Shown: positions 28,834 through 37,962 of the stretch, piece by piece
Layout: every line of letters starts with the position of its first letter
Position numbering within the stretch: position 1 is the first letter of the stretch
Assembly (NCBI GenBank): GCA_009784025.1
Contig: WQVK01000005.1
Coordinates: 1 to 64,000, forward strand
DNA length: 64,000 nt
Reading direction: 5' to 3'
Source: Defluviitaleaceae bacterium
GTDB lineage: Bacteria > Bacillota > Clostridia > Lachnospirales > WQUN01
Position numbers and translations under genes: made by a program
Notes under the pieces: model-generated
The model's database searches: none
Seen by the model: the letters and a program-made list of their open reading frames with translations, nothing else
What the model was told of the DNA's origin: nothing

Positions 28834-29619
28834 ATGAAAAAAGTTGTGCTAACCATAGCCGGTTCAGATTCCAGCGGCGGTGCTGGTATCCAGGCTGATA
28901 CCAAGGCCATAGCCGCCCATAGACAATACGCCATGAGCGTGATTACAGCCCTTACAGCCCAAAATACCATGGGCGTTACTGGCATTTTTGAAGTCACGCC
29001 TGATTTTGTTACCGCGCAAATGGACGCGGTGTTTACAGATATCCCGCCCCATGCAGTGAAGGTTGGCATGGTGTCCAATGCAGAAATAATCAAGGCCATT
29101 GCTGCCGGGTTGCGCAAATATGCCGCCAAAAACATAGTGGTAGACCCTGTAATGGTGGCCACCAGCGGCAGCCGCCTTATGGATGACGCCGCCAAAGAAA
29201 CCCTAGTGGGCGAGCTTTTTCCGCTGGCGGCGCTGGTTACGCCAAATATCCCAGAGGCGGAGGTTTTGTGCGGGTTTGAAATACACAGCAGAGACGACAT
29301 GTTTAAGGCTGCTGAAGCTATTTGCCAGCAATATTCCTGCAATGTGCTGGTAAAAGGCGGGCATTTAGAAGGGGATGCTGCGGATATTCTGCTGGCTGGC
29401 GGGGAGGCAAGCTGGTTCACTGGCCTGCGGGTGGATAACCACAATACCCACGGCACGGGCTGCACTTTGTCTTCTGCCATTGCCTGCGGGCTGGCTGCGG
29501 GCAAACCATTGCAAGATAGTGTGGCTGCAGCCAAGGAGTATATCTCTGGCGCGCTGGCCGCTGGGTTGGACCTGGGGCAGGGCGCAGGGCCGGTAGAGCA
29601 TATGTGGCGGGATATTTAG
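28834..29619 (+). CDS. thiD: Hydroxymethylpyrimidine/phosphomethylpyrimidine kinase
   Basis: TIAGSDSSGGAGIQADTKA, VVDPVMVATSGSRL, THGTGCTLSSAIA. Confidence 0.94.
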   Translation: MKKVVLTIAGSDSSGGAGIQADTKAIAAHRQYAMSVITALTAQNTMGVTGIFEVTPDFVTAQMDAVFTDIPPHAVKVGMVSNAEIIKAIAAGLRKYAAKNIVVDPVMVATSGSRLMDDAAKETLVGELFPLAALVTPNIPEAEVLCGFEIHSRDDMFKAAEAICQQYSCNVLVKGGHLEGDAADILLAGGEASWFTGLRVDNHNTHGTGCTLSSAIACGLAAGKPLQDSVAAAKEYISGALAAGLDLGQGAGPVEHMWRDI

Positions 29620-29629
29620 GAGGGGTAGC

Positions 29630-30067
29630 ATGGAGTTTATAAGGGCAACAGCTAGGCATCTGGAGGAGGTTTACTCCCTCCTTTGCGAGCTTGAAGGCGA
29701 AATTTTAAGCAAAAGCGATTTCACAAAAATATACAATGCCAATATGGCCAATGAAAACATCCATTATGTCCTGCCCGTGGACGGCGGCCAAGTGATTGGC
29801 TTTGGCAGCATACATATACAGGGGCTGCTGCACCATTGCGCAAATATTGGCGAAATCCAAGAGCTGGTAATCGCCAGCGGCCGGCAATCTGATGGCATTG
29901 GGGCGCGGCTTTTTGCGCGGCTTAAAGAAATCGCCATAGAAAACGATTGCCTGCTGCTAGAAGTCTGTTGCAACCGCGTGCGAGAGCGTAGCCATGGGTT
30001 TTATTTGAAGCAGGGTATGGCAAAAAGCCATTTTAAGTTTACTTGCGGGCTGGAGGCTAAGAAATGA
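29630..30067 (+). CDS. GNAT-family N-acetyltransferase
   Basis: IRATARHLEEVYSLLCELEGE, ELVIASGRQSDGIGARLFARL. Confidence 0.8.
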   Translation: MEFIRATARHLEEVYSLLCELEGEILSKSDFTKIYNANMANENIHYVLPVDGGQVIGFGSIHIQGLLHHCANIGEIQELVIASGRQSDGIGARLFARLKEIAIENDCLLLEVCCNRVRERSHGFYLKQGMAKSHFKFTCGLEAKK

Positions 30068-30798
30068 AATATTTTGTGGTAGACGCATTCGTAGATGGAC
30101 CATTTTCTGGCAACCCGGCCGGGGTATGTCTGCTGGACGGCTGGCTAAGCGACGAAACCATGCAAAACATAGCCGCAGAAAATAATCTTGCAGAAACCGC
30201 CTTTGTGGTAAAGTAGGATAACCACTACGGTTTGCGCTGGCTTACCCCAGCGGTAGAGGTGGATTTATGCGGCCATGCCACCCTGGCCAGTATGGATTTC
30301 CACACCAAAAGCGGCGTTCTGTCTGTGGTAAAACAGGACGATTTATTCGAGATGGATTTCCCCGCAAGGAAGCCCGAAAAAATCCAGCCAGCAGCGCTAA
30401 TGGCGCAGGCTGTAGGGCAACCCGTGCAAGAGGCGCATCTGTCGCGGGATATGCTACTTCTGCTTGGCAGCCAAGAAGAAGTAGAAAACATTCAGCCAGA
30501 TTTAAACCTGGTGGCAAAACTGCCAAACTGCCTTGCCTTAATCGTAACCGCCAAGGGGCGTGATGTAGATTTTGTCTCGCGATTTTTCGCCCCTGCCGTC
30601 GGCCTGCCAGAAGACCATGTTACAGGTTCGGCCCATTCTACGCTTATCCCTTTTTGGGCAGAAAAACTAGGCAAGGATAAACTCACCGCCCGGCAGCTTT
30701 CTAAGCGGGGCGGCATGTTGTTTTGCCAAAGCTGTGGCGATAGGGTTAAAATCGCAGGCAAAGCCAGGCTATATTTGCAGGGCGAAATTTATTTGTAA
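30064..30798 (+). pseudogene. PhzF-family isomerase/epimerase, disrupted by in-frame TAG at 30214
   Basis: MKYFVVDAFVDGPFSGNPAGVCLLDGW...[32 protein letters not shown] continues in the same frame. A short segment appears missing after HATLAS. Confidence 0.85.
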
Positions 30799-30812
30799 TG
30801 CGCAAAAAAACT

Positions 30813-30839
30813 CAGTTGGTCGCAATTTGCAGCCGACTG
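30813..30839. repeat. CAGTTGGTCG hairpin (left end of putative cassette 2)
   Basis: CAGTTGGTCGCAATTTGCAGCCGACTG, degenerate copy of 19831..19857. Confidence 0.65.
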
Positions 30840-30924
30840 ATATCATATCTTGTGTTATATAATAATGTGTTATAATTTTTGCGTTGGCAACATTTATGAA
30901 CATACAGGATACTGGGAGGATACT

Positions 30925-31425
30925 ATGTTTTTCACAGACCTTGAAACTAATCGCTTGCACTTGCAATGCATTTCCCAGGCACACCGATATTTTTTTTATG
31001 TCCTCTACACAAACGACGAGGTGTTACGCTTTCATTCTGAGGAGGATCGTTACGCCGACATATACGGCGCAGACACGGAGATTGCAGAATGGAACCAACC
31101 TGAACCGCGCAACCAGCACGGTTGGGTTTTCGTCTGCAAAACCGACGGCGTCGCAATGGGTACGTGCGTTTTTGATAATTGGGATAAAAATACCGCATTC
31201 TGCGAAGTCCACTACGATATGCATCCAGATTTTTGGGGTAAAGGGTATATGACCGAAGCGGTACGGGCAATCATTGAATTTGCACGGGACGAGATGAAGG
31301 TACGCTGCATAGAAACAGGTATGGATGAAGAAAACGTAAGTTCTATAAAGTTAGCCGAAAGGCTTGGGTTTGAGTACATCGGGCAGACAGTTGAAGCCGA
31401 AAGAATTTACCGCCTTTGTTTTTAG
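30925..31425 (+). CDS. GNAT-family (RimJ/RimL-like) N-acetyltransferase
   Basis: MFFTDLETNRLHLQCISQAH, MHPDFWGKGYMTEAVRAIIEFA, IKLAERLGFEYIG. SD GGGAGGA. Confidence 0.85.
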   Translation: MFFTDLETNRLHLQCISQAHRYFFYVLYTNDEVLRFHSEEDRYADIYGADTEIAEWNQPEPRNQHGWVFVCKTDGVAMGTCVFDNWDKNTAFCEVHYDMHPDFWGKGYMTEAVRAIIEFARDEMKVRCIETGMDEENVSSIKLAERLGFEYIGQTVEAERIYRLCF

Positions 31426-31512
31426 TGCGTAAGATAAAGCCCGTATTTTCGTAGTTTTACGGCAGTTGTACAATGGAAATAAAAAGCAGCAAAACAAGCC
31501 GGTTTCCCTTCA

Positions 31513-31593
31513 GTTTTTCAAATCAAACTAGCCCGCAAGCTGTACGAAAAATACGGCTTTAACATATACAACAAAACCCATTCCCATCACTAA
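31513..31593 (+). pseudogene. 5'-truncated C-terminal remnant of a GNAT acetyltransferase
   Basis: VFQIKLARKLYEKYGFNIYNKTHSHH*, with no upstream part of the domain. Confidence 0.55.
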
Positions 31594-31619
31594 ATGGAGC
31601 ACAACCCCAGGAGGCCACT

Positions 31620-32717
31620 ATGCCAGAACCTTTAAAAAACGTATACAACCGCGAAACTCTACAAAATCTAGCCCAGGATATCCAAGCCGTATACAGCCCG
31701 TTTCCAATCGAACCATTTCTGGATGCCATACTAGACGAAACCTGGCCAACCCTAGAATTAAAAGCCCGTGGCCGCAAAATCACCCTGGCCTTGGGTAAAT
31801 TTTTGCCCCAAAGCTACCCCCAGGCCATAGCCATAATAGACAAAATAGTGGCCAATTACGGCGGCTGGTTAGACGGCGGTTTTAGCATGTTCTTCCCAGA
31901 TTTTGTAGAAGTCTATGGCCAGGCCGAGGCAGATTGGGATACGTCCATGGCCGCCATGGCGCTGTACACCCACTATGCCAGTGCAGAATTCGCCGTGCGG
32001 CCGTTCATAATCAACCACGAGGCGCGCATGATGGCGCAAATGCTGGCCTGGTCAAAAAGCGACGATGAGGACCTCCGCCGCCTGGCCAGCGAAGGCTGTC
32101 GCCCGGCGCTACCGTGGACCCAGGCGCTACCACGCTTTAAGGCAGACCCATCCCCAGTGCTGCTCATATTAGAAGGCCTAAAGGCCGACCCCTCCCTATA
32201 CGTGCGCCGCAGCGTAGCCAACAACCTAAACGACATATCCAAAACCCACCCAGCCTTAGTGGTAGAAATAGCCCAAAAATGGTACGGCCAAAACGACCTT
32301 ACAAACTTGGTAGTAAAACACGCCTGCCGCAGCTTATTAAAAAAAGGCAACCGCGAAGCCTTAAGCCTATTTGGCTTTGGCGGCGGCAACCACATAGAAA
32401 CCAGTGGCTTTGCCGTAACCCCAACTAAAATATCCATAGGCCAGCCCATAGAATTTTCCTTCACAATAACAACAAAAAAAGCCACAAAAGCGCGGCTAGA
32501 ATACGGCATAGACTATGTGAAATCTAACGGCAAGCGCAACCGTAAAATCTTCCAAATCTCTGAAATCGCGCTAGAAGCCAACCAAACAAAACCCTACACC
32601 AAAAAGCATTCCCTGGCAGATGTAAGCGTAAGAAAACATTACCCTGGTGTCCATTCCATCACGCTTATAGTAAACGGCACAGAGCATGGCACGCTGGATT
32701 TCGAGCTGAGTATATAG
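31620..32717 (+). CDS. AlkC-like DNA alkylation repair protein (HEAT-like repeats plus C-terminal Ig-like domain)
   Basis: SEGCRPALPW, YVRRSVANNLNDISKTHP, C-terminal beta domain. Confidence 0.8.
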   Translation: MPEPLKNVYNRETLQNLAQDIQAVYSPFPIEPFLDAILDETWPTLELKARGRKITLALGKFLPQSYPQAIAIIDKIVANYGGWLDGGFSMFFPDFVEVYGQAEADWDTSMAAMALYTHYASAEFAVRPFIINHEARMMAQMLAWSKSDDEDLRRLASEGCRPALPWTQALPRFKADPSPVLLILEGLKADPSLYVRRSVANNLNDISKTHPALVVEIAQKWYGQNDLTNLVVKHACRSLLKKGNREALSLFGFGGGNHIETSGFAVTPTKISIGQPIEFSFTITTKKATKARLEYGIDYVKSNGKRNRKIFQISEIALEANQTKPYTKKHSLADVSVRKHYPGVHSITLIVNGTEHGTLDFELSI

Positions 32718-32784
32718 CGAAATAAATAAAGAACGGTCTTGCCTGTCGCGACAGGCGAGACCGTTTTCGAATCATTTCATTATA
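32713..32784. repeat. Short family 1 derivative lacking the inner stem-loop
   Basis: TATAGCGAAATAAATAAAGAACGGTCTTGCCTGTCGCGACAGGCGAGACCGTTTTCGAATCATTTCATTATA. Confidence 0.85.
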
Positions 32785-32816
32785 TCCGGTAGGGCTTCTT
32801 CACTTCAGCATCCATG

Positions 32817-34118
32817 TTATTCCGCAACCTTCTCACCAGCATATCGCAACCGTAGCATCCAAAACCCAGCAGCCACAAGCCGCGTTGCAATAAGTAGTGC
32901 AAAAGTAATGCGCAGCGCATTAACATCCCCGCCAAAACCACGGTACACTGCAACCCCAGCCAGCGGCATCACCGCGTTGGATAGAGTAATCAGGCAAGTG
33001 TACACAGATATAGAAAAGCTGCGGTTTTCGTTATCTACTACCTTCAGCAAGCATTGGAAGAGATTTAGCGTGATATTGGCAAAGGCCAGATGCCCCACCC
33101 CATGTATGGCCAAAAACGCCCATGGGCCAATATTTGCGGGCAGCGAGACCCCCACTATTATGGCAATGGGGCTGGCTATAAGCCCAAGCATACCGTATGT
33201 TAGGGGTTTCTCCACGCCTTGCTTGGCGTTGTTCCTGCTCCAAAATTTTAACGTTACCAGCTGCGCCAACATACCCACCACAGGGGTTAGGCTTAGCATA
33301 AACTCGTTCATTTCCATGTAATTGCGCTGGCCTATAAAAAACAGCGTCCAATCCATATGCCACATCATATGAAAGAACAAAATAGTGGCGCAGAATATGA
33401 TAAATTGCTTATTGCCAGCCAGCCGCTTGGCAGCTGTTTTCATTTCTGCCCAGGAAATATGCTTAGGCTTGGCCGGGTTTATAGCTTTTATTTTGCGAAT
33501 ATGAAATGCATTGGATATAGTTAGCGCCACGGCTAGAATGTAAAAAAGCTGATGCGCCGCAATCTTACCCTGGTCACTGGCGATAGATGTAAGGATTGTA
33601 CCCACCACAAGCGGCACCACAAGCTGTACCAGCATAGTCATGCGGGCGCGGAATGTAAGCACCGTGTTGCGCGCCTCTTCGCTTACAGCTTCCGGGAAAT
33701 ACGCCTGCCAGGCCAAGTTGTAAAACCCCATGTTAGACAAATTAGCCAGCGCCAAAAAGCCCAAGAAAAAATAAACCGCAAAGGCCGGCAAAAATGCAGA
33801 GAACCCAGCCAGAGAAAAGAAAACCCCCGCGGCAAAAAGAGCCACAGTCATCATGCGGCGTTTATTTTTTAAGCTGTCGGCAAAAAGCCCTGCCGGGATA
33901 AGTATCAATAGTATGGCCATCTGCGGGATAAATTGCAACATGGCCAGGTGGAAATCCCCGGCGCCCAGCCGCTGGGCAAAAAGGTTGTTGTTGTTTCCGG
34001 CTATGCCCATCGCGCCCATTATCAGCAGGCCATCTATGCCGTAGTTCACCGAAAGAGGCTGTGTTTTTGCAAAATGCCGCCCATCGTTTATCAGCCGCCT
34101 AAGCTGGATTTTTCGCAA
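32817..34118 (-). CDS. Major facilitator superfamily transporter
   Basis: Twelve-TM-like hydrophobicity, GLFADSLKNKRRMMTVAL loop. Confidence 0.75.
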   Translation of the reverse strand: MRKIQLRRLINDGRHFAKTQPLSVNYGIDGLLIMGAMGIAGNNNNLFAQRLGAGDFHLAMLQFIPQMAILLILIPAGLFADSLKNKRRMMTVALFAAGVFFSLAGFSAFLPAFAVYFFLGFLALANLSNMGFYNLAWQAYFPEAVSEEARNTVLTFRARMTMLVQLVVPLVVGTILTSIASDQGKIAAHQLFYILAVALTISNAFHIRKIKAINPAKPKHISWAEMKTAAKRLAGNKQFIIFCATILFFHMMWHMDWTLFFIGQRNYMEMNEFMLSLTPVVGMLAQLVTLKFWSRNNAKQGVEKPLTYGMLGLIASPIAIIVGVSLPANIGPWAFLAIHGVGHLAFANITLNLFQCLLKVVDNENRSFSISVYTCLITLSNAVMPLAGVAVYRGFGGDVNALRITFALLIATRLVAAGFWMLRLRYAGEKVAE

Positions 34119-34119
34119 T

Positions 34120-34878
34120 TTAATATTCCTTCCTGTCGAAAATCAAACTGCCAGCAATATAAAACACCGCGCCATAACTTAGCAAAATCACAACCATATG
34201 CGCCAGCCGCGACGCACCCGGCAAAATCCCAACCCAAAGCCTATGCCAGCCTAAATAAGATGTAAAGATCAGCTCTGAAAATATCGGCGAAAACAGCGGC
34301 AGTACATTAAGCAGCAAGTAACTGCCAATAAGAAGCAGCATAACTAAAGTGCTGCTGCGTACCAGCAGCGCCACAAATGCCGCAAAAGTAGCCAGCACCA
34401 GCAAAGGCGGTAGCGCCAGCAAATAAGACATAAATGCATTAAAAAGCTGCCCGGCATCCAGGGCATTGCCCATGGTTTGGTTCAAAATTGTGCTGATGGC
34501 GTAAATACATGTCAAATAAATAATCACATACACCATAATTGCCGCTATTTTGGCGGTGTATAGCTTCCATTTTTCCACCGGGCAAAAGATGCTGCCTTTC
34601 ATAGTCCCGTCAGAACCTTCTGATGTAATCAAATCCGTGGCGCCCATAAAAATAAGTAGCGGCAAAATAAATTGCAAGAAAATAGGCAGCGCGCCCATTG
34701 GGGTAGGGGTTAGGTTAAAAAACATCCCTGCGCTGCGGTTCATAAGCCCAGCCGCTACAAATGCCAGCGCAGCCCAGCCGATACAAATAATCAGCCCAAT
34801 CACAAGAAACACGATATACTTCTTGCGCAAGAAAAGCTTAGTAAGTTCGTTGCGGTAAGCCGAATGGAATGATTTCAT
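34120..34878 (-). CDS. ABC transporter permease
   Basis: Six-TM ABC-2-like protein adjacent to an ATPase gene. Confidence 0.8.
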   Translation of the reverse strand: MKSFHSAYRNELTKLFLRKKYIVFLVIGLIICIGWAALAFVAAGLMNRSAGMFFNLTPTPMGALPIFLQFILPLLIFMGATDLITSEGSDGTMKGSIFCPVEKWKLYTAKIAAIMVYVIIYLTCIYAISTILNQTMGNALDAGQLFNAFMSYLLALPPLLVLATFAAFVALLVRSSTLVMLLLIGSYLLLNVLPLFSPIFSELIFTSYLGWHRLWVGILPGASRLAHMVVILLSYGAVFYIAGSLIFDRKEY

Positions 34879-35639
34879 TGTTGTCTCCCTATAATATTAT
34901 CCAAATTCTTAAAATCCTGTGGCGTTTGAGAGGGTAGTACCCCCACGGTTTTTAGAAAATAATCCTCTAGGTTGTCGTGTTTTTGTAGGATTGTATCCAT
35001 AGTATCTACGGCCAGCAGCTTGCCACTGTGCATTATGGCGGCTTTGGTGGCGCATTGCTGTACCTCGCTGGCTAAATGTGAAGAGATTAGCACCGCAGAG
35101 CCATTTTGGGCGGCTAGGTTTATTACCGTGCGTACATAATGCATCCCTTCAATGTCTAGGCCGTTAAATGGCTCGTCCAGTATCAGCAGCTTTGGGGCGG
35201 CCAATAAGGTGATGGCCAGGCCAGTGCGCTGGCGCATACCAAGGCTAAAGCTGCGTACTTTATCGCGCTTGTAGCCATCCATGCCCACCATGCGTAATAC
35301 TTCTTCTATACGGCGGGAGTCTATGCCTTTGCGGTAGCGGGCTACCTGGCGCAGGTTTTGTACCGCGGTCATGTAATCGTACAGGGCGGGGGCTTCTATT
35401 AAGCAGCCTACATGGTGCATGGCGGCTTCGTGGCAGTCTATGGCGTCTATGCCGCAGATGTTTATGTCGCCTTTTTTTGGGTGTACAAGCCCTGTTATGG
35501 CCTTCATGGTGGTGGTTTTGCCGCTACCATTTGGGCCCAGCAGCCCCAAAACATCGCCTGGCGAAAGGGTGAAGGAAATATCCTCCACCCCTCGGCCGTT
35601 GCGGTATAATTTTGTTAGGTTTTTTACTTCTAGTATCAT
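34875..35639 (-). CDS. ABC transporter ATP-binding protein
   Basis: LLGPNGSGKTTTMKAITG, SLGMRQRTGLAITLL, LLILDEPFNGLD. Confidence 0.93.
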   Translation of the reverse strand: MILEVKNLTKLYRNGRGVEDISFTLSPGDVLGLLGPNGSGKTTTMKAITGLVHPKKGDINICGIDAIDCHEAAMHHVGCLIEAPALYDYMTAVQNLRQVARYRKGIDSRRIEEVLRMVGMDGYKRDKVRSFSLGMRQRTGLAITLLAAPKLLILDEPFNGLDIEGMHYVRTVINLAAQNGSAVLISSHLASEVQQCATKAAIMHSGKLLAVDTMDTILQKHDNLEDYFLKTVGVLPSQTPQDFKNLDNIIGRQQ

Positions 35640-36685
35640 TCGGTATCTACCTCGTAAATTTCTAGCGGGGCTTGGGTGAATAGCGTACGGCCCCTGGCGG
35701 CGTCGTTTGGCCAAGAGGCTGTGAGGCTGTCTTGGTTTACTGTGCCGTCTGGGTTTAGGGTGAAGAACACTTGGCCAAAGAGATCAGATTGAATGGTTTG
35801 GCGTAAAAATTCTTGGGTGAAAAGTTCTTCTGCGCCGGGGATTGGACTTTGTGGGAAGGTTGTGCCGATATCTGTGATGTCAACTTCCATTTTCGCTTCT
35901 ACTAGGGTGGTTTCATTAAAGATATTTGTCACGGTTATTGCTGCGTAGCCGTATAGCCTTGTTAGATTGCCATTTGGGTCTATATCAGCCTCGCCGCGAA
36001 TTGTGTTAATGTAGATGCTTTGTGGGGGTGCGTCTATGGGGCGCTGGAAATTATGCCTTTGGGGCGGGGCAGAGCGTGCAAATTGTGAATCTAGCTCGAT
36101 GAGCGCTTCTATGCCAACCCGTACTATTTCTGGCAGCTGGCTATGGGTGATTGCACCGCTTATACGGCGGTTGCCGTCTACGGTGGACATGGTTAGGTTA
36201 TGGCGTAGGTCGCCAATGATTAGGTCTGCCAAAAGTATGGGCAAGCGCACCTGGGCAGAGTTTAGCTCTTCCCGGGTGCGGCCTGTTAATGTGGCATCGC
36301 GCCAGCGCCTGTTATGCTGGTTAAATACATTTACGCTGTACCAGTGAATGGTATCGTCTGGATGCCTGTGTACGGCGCTTATCCTAAGCTGGTCTGTTTC
36401 GAAGGTGAACATGCCATTTGGTTCGCCTTGGCTGTTGAAGCTTTTGTCAAAACTTCTGCCATGGCCTATGGACATGAAGCCAGGCTCGATGGATTCTTGC
36501 ACGCCATTAAAGTATAGAGATATTCTTGCGTTTATGGTGGCATTGTCAAGCACTAGCATTTCTAGCGCGGCTTGCTTTAAGGTTTCGTATGGCGAGCCGT
36601 TTATGGCTGCAAAGGTTAGCGAGCCTGTTAGCAGGATTAGGGCTAGTGCTAGGCATATCGCGCGGGTTTTGAAGCTTTTTTTCAT
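35636..36685 (-). CDS. Secreted hypothetical protein
   Basis: Signal peptide KKSFKTRAICLALALILLTGSLTFAA; overlaps the ABC ATPase start (operon). Confidence 0.65.
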   Translation of the reverse strand: MKKSFKTRAICLALALILLTGSLTFAAINGSPYETLKQAALEMLVLDNATINARISLYFNGVQESIEPGFMSIGHGRSFDKSFNSQGEPNGMFTFETDQLRISAVHRHPDDTIHWYSVNVFNQHNRRWRDATLTGRTREELNSAQVRLPILLADLIIGDLRHNLTMSTVDGNRRISGAITHSQLPEIVRVGIEALIELDSQFARSAPPQRHNFQRPIDAPPQSIYINTIRGEADIDPNGNLTRLYGYAAITVTNIFNETTLVEAKMEVDITDIGTTFPQSPIPGAEELFTQEFLRQTIQSDLFGQVFFTLNPDGTVNQDSLTASWPNDAARGRTLFTQAPLEIYEVDTE

Positions 36686-36856
36686 TTTGGGGCCTCCTCT
36701 ATCCAGTTTTGCAACTGGAGATGGTTGAAATGTTTAAAATTTTTAATGTTTGGTTATGAGTTTGTGGCCTTTACGCAGCCACGCTCTTTCCGCTAGATTG
36801 TTTCCCATGAAGTATACTGTATAATCATACCCAGTTCAATCTTTTTATGACATTTC

Positions 36857-36970
36857 ATACCAATCTCAATTAAAATCGCCTCATTGTTCGCGGCAAAACC
36901 GCCCTAAAACGCCTTATCTCGGCGTTTAAGGGTGCCGCTCCAATTCGTTGTTTTAATTTGAGATTAGTAT
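36857..36970 (-). repeat. MITE-like element, family 2
   Basis: ATACCAATCTCAATTAAAATCGCCTCATTGTTCGCGG...CCAATTCGTTGTTTTAATTTGAGATTAGTAT. Confidence 0.8.
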
Positions 36971-37092
36971 TGATAGGAGTCTTTCAAAAAAAATGAACCG
37001 TTTTAAAACGGGAGACAATATATATTGAAAATGTCATACCTGGAAACACTGAAGTGGTTAATAAATTTTTTCGCCTGCGGAAGGAGGTGCCT

Positions 37093-37626
37093 GTGCTTGT
37101 TAAAGATTTTGAAAGGCTTATAAGCGAATATGAAAAGGATTTGTACTCGTTTTGCTGCTATCTGGCGGCGGGGGCGGCCTCTGATATGGCAGGTGATTTG
37201 TACCAGGACACGGTGCTTGCGGCCTTCGAGATGCGGGGGCGCATTAACCCGGACGGCAACCCAAAATCGCTGCTGTTTAGCATAGCGGTTGGTAAATGGA
37301 AAAACGCCAGGCGCAAGGCGGTGCGCAGGCAGGCCATAGCTCCCCAGCAGCCATTGGAAGAATTTGATTATGCCGCGGCCGGCCGGGAAAATGTAGAGGC
37401 CGATGTGCAGGCCCGCGCCACGCAAGAAGCGGTGCAAGCCGCCGTAAATAGCCTGGAAGATAAATTTCGCATACCATTGATTTTGCATTATTTTGATGAT
37501 ATGGGGCTTGAGGCGATTGGCGGGGTGATGGGCCTGCCAAAAGGCACGGTAAAAAGCCGCCTGCACAAGGCCCGTGCATTAATGAAAGTATTACTTGCAA
37601 AAGAAACGGAGGGTTTGTATGGATGA
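37093..37626 (+). CDS. ECF-type RNA polymerase sigma factor
   Basis: GTG start after AAGGAGGT; LYQDTVLAAFEMRG, LEAIGGVMGLPKGTVKSRLHKARALM. Confidence 0.88.
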   Translation: MLVKDFERLISEYEKDLYSFCCYLAAGAASDMAGDLYQDTVLAAFEMRGRINPDGNPKSLLFSIAVGKWKNARRKAVRRQAIAPQQPLEEFDYAAAGRENVEADVQARATQEAVQAAVNSLEDKFRIPLILHYFDDMGLEAIGGVMGLPKGTVKSRLHKARALMKVLLAKETEGLYG

Positions 37627-37942
37627 TTTAGACAGAGCCTTAAAAGGGCATTTTGCCGGGCGAATGCCGCCGCCCGCCGAGCTAAAGCTTGCATTGCGGG
37701 CAAAGCTTAATGCAGCCGCTGCCGCAAAAACACCTTCTGCGCCCCGGTGGATGTGGATGGTTGTGGCATTTGAATTTGCGCTGTCTGTGGCTATTCTGTT
37801 TGCTTTATGGATGCTGTTTGGGCAGTCGTTGATTGTGTACGTGGCGGTTTCGTTCGCTGGCATGTCGCTCTTTTCTGCGGTGGTGTTGGTTGGGGTTACG
37901 CAGTTTATGCAGGGCAAAGTGCAGTTGGGGCGGGTTAATTAA
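37619..37942 (+). CDS. Putative anti-sigma factor / small membrane protein
   Basis: Start overlaps the sigma factor stop; two hydrophobic segments. Confidence 0.55.
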   Translation: MDDLDRALKGHFAGRMPPPAELKLALRAKLNAAAAAKTPSAPRWMWMVVAFEFALSVAILFALWMLFGQSLIVYVAVSFAGMSLFSAVVLVGVTQFMQGKVQLGRVN

Positions 37943-37962
37943 ATTAGAGAAAGGAGATTCAT

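Noticed and set aside
30214-30216. Recoded TAG (pyrrolysine or suppression) in the PhzF-like ORF
   Set aside because: Several other genes here end in TAG and no Pyl genes are visible; a nonsense mutation is simpler.
37277-37600. Minus-strand ORFs over the sigma factor (37003..37566, 37277..37600)
   Set aside because: Antisense shadows of a well-supported ECF sigma gene with an RBS.
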